Below, one piece after another: positions 29,448 to 32,476 of a stretch of DNA of 32,476 bases. Every line of letters begins with the position of its first letter. Within the stretch, counting starts at the first letter, position 1. The position numbers and the translations under genes were made by a program. Source of the DNA: JAGQLF01 sp964437465 (GTDB lineage: Bacteria; Patescibacteriota; Dojkabacteria; J137); NCBI GenBank assembly GCA_964437465.1, contig CAYTGI010000012.1:1-32476 (forward strand), in the 5' to 3' direction. The notes below the pieces were generated by a model, which searched no databases, was not told the origin of the DNA, and worked only from the letters and a program-made list of their open reading frames with translations.

Positions 29448-30396
29448 GAAAATATTAACCACAATTATTCTAATGATGATAGTTGTTTCTTCTGCTCTTG
29501 GGTCTTTATTAATTATTAATAATGATAATGAAAAGGAGAATCAAATTAATAATGATCAGGGTGATTCTGAGATTTCCCCGCAAGATTTAGCTGTATTTGA
29601 AAATGTCATAGGTAACATTTCAAATGAATATCCCAATTTTTACGATTTAGGTGATTTTGTTCTTGCAACAAAATATGTAGACACTCCTACCTCAAATAAT
29701 ACCGAAATCAACTTGAACGATGAACAAAATCCGAGCGAACTTTCAATTGAAGAAATAATAACTCAACAAAATTCCCAACAATCAAACCTAAATTGGGAAG
29801 TTGCTATGATTTATAAAGATAACTCACTTTCTTGTATTCCTTTCAGTATTGAAGAAAAGGATATTACAGAAACTCAAAGCGCTGTGGAGATTAGCTATTT
29901 GGTTGAGGAAATAGAAGAACAATGTAATCCTGAAGAAAGAGAACCATTGGCATTATTTAACCTTTCAGGAGGAAGAAACCAGGAATTTGTATTTCATCTT
30001 TCAATTGCAAACGATCCTTTAGCTAATCTTGAAGATGGTGAAACATATACAATAGACGATAATACAAGAAAAACTTATAACAGCATTGAAACTAATGTAG
30101 ATAGTTTTATAACAGTACCCGCAGATGTAAATATTTTTGAATCTAATTATGTAAATGGAACTTGGTCATATACAGTTATAGGAGAATTAGATTTCTGTAA
30201 AGAATTTGATTCTCGTGAAGTTATTTCATATGAGGATAAGAGGATAATCGTAATAAATATTAATCCTGGAAATTGTGAAAATGTTGATGAAATTGAAGAA
30301 TTTACAGCTATAGGGGAAATACAAGGAGAAGGTACTGAGGACCTCTCTCTCATATTCGTTGAGAGAAATAGGCCGTTACTTGTAGATCAGATTTAA
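29437..30396 (+). CDS. Anchored acidic protein with two divergent Cys-pair beta repeats
   Basis: The protein has 319 residues: a membrane anchor (about 7-28), an Asn/Asp/Glu-rich linker, a first module around W120, C133 and C163 (divergent), and a second around W243-SYTVIGELDF-C254 and C280. This is the same W-x-Y...G-x-L...C...C pattern as in the two other surface proteins. No other family is recognised. It overlaps its upstream partner (ATGAGGAATAA shared), and its 3' end overlaps the convergent truB by 21 bases. Confidence 0.75.
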   Translation: MRNKKILTTIILMMIVVSSALGSLLIINNDNEKENQINNDQGDSEISPQDLAVFENVIGNISNEYPNFYDLGDFVLATKYVDTPTSNNTEINLNDEQNPSELSIEEIITQQNSQQSNLNWEVAMIYKDNSLSCIPFSIEEKDITETQSAVEISYLVEEIEEQCNPEEREPLALFNLSGGRNQEFVFHLSIANDPLANLEDGETYTIDDNTRKTYNSIETNVDSFITVPADVNIFESNYVNGTWSYTVIGELDFCKEFDSREVISYEDKRIIVININPGNCENVDEIEEFTAIGEIQGEGTEDLSLIFVERNRPLLVDQI

Positions 30397-31164
30397 CTCT
30401 ACCGCATCATCTACTGTCCAATCTCCAATCCTAGTTCTTTTTAAGCCAATTAACATTGCAGGTAAATTGTTTTTTTTCCCTATATCAAATGCCAATTGTC
30501 TTATATATGTACCTTTAGAACATAGAACTGTAATCTCCGCAATATATTTTCCCTCAACACTTACTTTTTCTAATTGATCAATATCACTTTGAGTTGCTTT
30601 TCTAAAAGAAGCTAGGCTGATCTCAAATACCTTAACTTCTTTCTTTGGCAGTTCGTATTTGCTAATTTTCTCATCTTTTTTAAAACTAACCGTACCCTTT
30701 TCATAATTAATTTCAAAAGAATCCGAAGACCTAGCAAGTACTCTTAGTTTACTTCCCTTAACTTTTACAGAACTAAAAACAGGAACATATTGTATATAAG
30801 AAGGTGTAAATTCATTTAAAGAATCCTTAATTTTTTCTTTATCAATATGAACAGTTGATTCTTCAAAAATCTTCCCTTCTGGATCATGTGAATCTGTCGA
30901 AACGCCAAAAAGAATAGTTGCTTTGTATTCTTTATCTAAACCTAGAAGGTCACCCGCTCTTTTGGTAGATTTCCCTATAAGAAGAACCAACAATCCTTCA
31001 GCAAAAGGATCTAGCGTTCCTGCATGACCTACCTTTTTTGTACTGTATATTTTTCTAATTTCATCAACCACATCATGGGATGTGATTCCTTTTGGTTTAT
31101 TTACTAGTAAAATTCCATTTGCCCTACCAAACTCATCAAACTTAATGCCTTTTTGAATATTCAT
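30376..31164 (-). CDS. truB: tRNA pseudouridine(55) synthase TruB
   Basis: TruB makes the universal pseudouridine at position 55 in the T-loop of tRNAs. The protein has 262 residues. The N-terminal GILLVNKPKGITSHDVV and HAGTLDPFAEGLLV contain the catalytic Asp52. KGTYIRQLAFDIGKK lies in the C-terminal half. It is shorter than the E. coli enzyme (314), lacking most of the C-terminal RNA-binding domain and keeping only a short RIGDWTVDDAV tail. The start is an ATG. It is divergent from the XRE regulator and overlaps the convergent surface-protein gene at its 3' end. Confidence 0.97.
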   Translation of the reverse strand: MNIQKGIKFDEFGRANGILLVNKPKGITSHDVVDEIRKIYSTKKVGHAGTLDPFAEGLLVLLIGKSTKRAGDLLGLDKEYKATILFGVSTDSHDPEGKIFEESTVHIDKEKIKDSLNEFTPSYIQYVPVFSSVKVKGSKLRVLARSSDSFEINYEKGTVSFKKDEKISKYELPKKEVKVFEISLASFRKATQSDIDQLEKVSVEGKYIAEITVLCSKGTYIRQLAFDIGKKNNLPAMLIGLKRTRIGDWTVDDAVELNLIYK

Positions 31165-31186
31165 ACTATTAATTTTTGACTTTTGT

Positions 31187-31195
31187 ATGATAACA
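31187..31195 (-). promoter_or_regulatory. Possible extended -10 promoter of truB
   Basis: On the minus strand, TATCAT (plus 31187-31192) is preceded by TGT (TGn), 22 bases upstream of the truB ATG. No strong -35 is seen. Confidence 0.4.
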
Positions 31196-31223
31196 TCTCA
31201 CCACAAAACAACAGCATTGTCCA

Positions 31224-31252
31224 TTGTCACATAGCCCAAGTTTTGCTAAAAT
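31224..31252 (+). promoter_or_regulatory. Promoter of the XRE regulator gene
   Basis: TTGTCA (31224-31229), a 17-base spacer ending TGC (extended -10), and TAAAAT (31247-31252). The TTG of the -35 box is also the first possible start codon of the frame, so the promoter argues for the downstream ATG at 31284 as the true start. Confidence 0.65.
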
Positions 31253-31283
31253 CGACATACTTTATAGTTTAACAATACAGTTC

Positions 31284-31664
31284 ATGAGATACTCAACAGT
31301 TGCATCAGATAGAATACTTCAACTAGACGAAGAGAGAAAGAAAAGTTTAATGATTGAATTAGCCAAAAGAATAAAGATTGCTAGAGATGAGGCTAGAATG
31401 TCTCAGCTACAAGTAGGAGTTGCTTTAGGAGTTTCAGATAAAACTATCTCTGGATATGAAGCTGGTAGAATTGCTCCTCCAATTGATAAACTTTTACAAC
31501 TAGCAGATTTATTTAAAAAACCTGTTACATACTTTTTAGGTTCAGATCCCAAAGAGTATAAAGTTGCTTCAAGATTAAGAGCTGTAGAGGTTGCTCTAAG
31601 AGATATTAGAAAACAGTTAAATGAAATAAAACTTGTTTCACAATCTGTCGATTTAGATTCTTAA
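31284..31664 (+). CDS. XRE-family helix-turn-helix regulator
   Basis: The protein has 126 residues from the ATG at 31284. An N-terminal helical part is followed by a Cro/C1-type HTH (about 26-85): ELAKRIKIARDEARMSQLQV, then GVSDKTISGYEAGRIAPP with the recognition helix, and LLQLADLFKKPVTYFLG, the usual end of the fold. A short coiled tail (RAVEVALRDIRKQLNEIKL) could mediate dimerisation. Targets are unknown. It might act on its own promoter or on divergent truB. A longer frame begins at a TTG that is part of the promoter. Confidence 0.9.
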   Translation: MRYSTVASDRILQLDEERKKSLMIELAKRIKIARDEARMSQLQVGVALGVSDKTISGYEAGRIAPPIDKLLQLADLFKKPVTYFLGSDPKEYKVASRLRAVEVALRDIRKQLNEIKLVSQSVDLDS

Positions 31665-31671
31665 AATCAAA

Positions 31672-31700
31672 TAGACGAATTCAAACTATGTTGCTATAAT
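31672..31700 (+). promoter_or_regulatory. Promoter of rplS
   Basis: TAGACG (31672-31677), a 17-base spacer and TATAAT (31695-31700) preceded by TGC (extended -10). Transcription would start near 31707, giving a leader of about 25 bases with no clear Shine-Dalgarno sequence. Confidence 0.75.
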
Positions 31701-31732
31701 CTTATGCTAAAAATAAATATTATTGAATAAAA

Positions 31733-32281
31733 TTGAGAACAGAAGTATTGAAAAAATTAGAGAAAAAACAAATGGTTGCAAGACCTAAAATTAATGTTGG
31801 AGATACAGTTAGTGTAGATACTGTTATTAGAGATGGGGACAAGAGAAGAATTCAAAAGTTTAAGGGAATTGTTATTGCTACCAAAGGAAAAGGCGTTTCA
31901 AAAACATTCACTGTAAGAAAAATAAGTTATGGAATTGGAGTTGAAAAAATCTTTCCACTTTACTCTCCGAATGTAGAGAGTATTGAAATAATTAAACATG
32001 CAACGGTCAGAAGATCAAAACTTTATTATCTAAGAGATAGAGTTGGTAAAGCAGCTACTACTTTGAGAGGAGGAAAAGACTTAACTGAAGATTCTAACAA
32101 ACTGCAAGAGGTTGAGGTTGATGAGGAAGAGGTGATGAACGAAGAGATTGAAGATTCAGCTGACCAAGCTGAAGAAGATCAAGTAGAAAATACAGAAGCA
32201 ACTAACAAAGAAAATGCTTCAGAAGCTACTGAAGAGAAAAAAGAAGAAGCTAAAGATGAGAAATCTGAAGAGGAAAAATAA
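31733..32281 (+). CDS. rplS: 50S ribosomal protein L19 with acidic tail
   Basis: The protein has 182 residues (usual about 115). The L19 core is clear: INVGDTVSVDTVIRDGDKRR, KGIVIATKGKG...FTVRKISYGIGVEK and KLYYLRDRVGKAA. After about residue 120 comes a tail of some 60 residues made almost only of Glu, Asp, Lys, Ala and Asn, probably disordered. The TTG start is preferred over the internal ATG (31772) because it restores the N-terminal helix of the family. L19 forms a bridge between subunits. It has its own promoter and terminator. Confidence 0.96.
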   Translation: MRTEVLKKLEKKQMVARPKINVGDTVSVDTVIRDGDKRRIQKFKGIVIATKGKGVSKTFTVRKISYGIGVEKIFPLYSPNVESIEIIKHATVRRSKLYYLRDRVGKAATTLRGGKDLTEDSNKLQEVEVDEEEVMNEEIEDSADQAEEDQVENTEATNKENASEATEEKKEEAKDEKSEEEK

Positions 32282-32303
32282 TTAGATTGAATAAAATCTT
32301 AAA

Positions 32304-32328
32304 AGAGAGCCGCAAGGCTCTTTTTTTT
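32304..32328 (+). terminator. Intrinsic terminator of rplS
   Basis: AGAGCC (32306-32311) pairs with GGCTCT (32316-32321) around a GCAA tetraloop, followed by an unbroken T-run. It lies 25 bases after the rplS stop. Confidence 0.92.
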
Positions 32329-32476
32329 ATTCTGAATTACACATTCTCCTTAAGCCGATGTGATTAATAGCTAGTTTTCCAAACTAGTAAAATAAAGTAA
32401 CAGTATCATGAGGGGTTTGGTGAGAATTCTCCTTGTTAAGCGTGCCTCAAAGAGTAACTGAGAGATAGGCTGGAAT
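32329..32476. other. Window edge without recognised gene
   Basis: A hairpin CTAGTTT/AAACTAG with TCC loop (32371-32387) is followed by a segment from about 32400 that is richer in G+C than the genome and contains TGAGG...CCTCA and GAGAATTCTC inverted repeats. It could be the start of a structured RNA or repeat that continues beyond the window. A 34-codon frame on the minus strand is open to the edge but resembles nothing known to me. Confidence 0.3.

Noticed and set aside
32371..32475. 34-codon minus-strand frame open to the right edge (FQPISQLLFEARLTRR...)
   Set aside because: It is too short for a statement, its stop lies in a hairpin, and no homology is recognised.
32340..32476. Start of tmRNA, SRP RNA or 23S rRNA
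   Set aside because: None of the conserved sequences of these RNAs could be found in the visible part.

Overview
The window comes from an AT-rich bacterial genome with very tight gene packing. It looks like a Patescibacteria/CPR (candidate phyla radiation) organism. The reasons are the compact S10-spc ribosomal protein operon with no rpmD (L30) between S5 and L15, single-membrane-type surface proteins with plain N-terminal anchors, frequent TTG starts, short-period repeats in the spacers, and a high share of unrecognised small proteins. TGA is used as a stop (for example at the ends of the EpmA-like and four-helix genes), so the Gly-recoded CPR lineages are excluded. A Dojkabacteria/Microgenomates-like affiliation is only a guess.

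Layout. 1-1.2 kb: an unexplained GC-richer edge, a membrane protein that resembles a YugP peptidase without its metal site, and the RNase P RNA gene. 1.2-8.1 kb (minus strand): a methyltransferase, an EpmA/GenX-like lysyl ligase, a four-helix-bundle protein, EF-P, a DUF5995-like protein, two small unknowns and leuS. 8.3-13.6 kb: a surface-protein island with an FMN-binding-domain protein, a class A beta-lactamase-fold serine hydrolase, and three membrane-anchored proteins sharing a DVxVxD leader. Two of these carry Cys-bracketed, dockerin-like EF-hands, one with four Cys-pair beta repeats and one with cohesin-like modules. 13.7-26.1 kb (minus strand): secY and the spc and S10 ribosomal protein genes in classical order, ending upstream in tuf. 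26.4-32.3 kb: a frameshifted small gene, an unknown protein, a VanY-like carboxypeptidase lacking one zinc ligand, two more proteins with the same Cys-pair beta repeats, truB, an XRE regulator and rplS with its promoter and terminator.

How the parts fit. Most of the window is translation machinery: rnpB, leuS, EF-P and its probable modifying enzyme, SecY, 21 ribosomal proteins including L19, EF-Tu and TruB. Between these blocks sit two islands of envelope genes. They share a repeat domain and probably build calcium-dependent, disulfide-stabilised structures on the cell surface next to cell-wall enzymes.

The most striking points are an EF-Tu whose NKxD guanine-recognition motif reads NRFE and whose switch I RGITI reads KIVTV, the dockerin/cohesin-like surface system, and palindromic repeats translated in frame inside an EpmA-like ligase and LeuRS.
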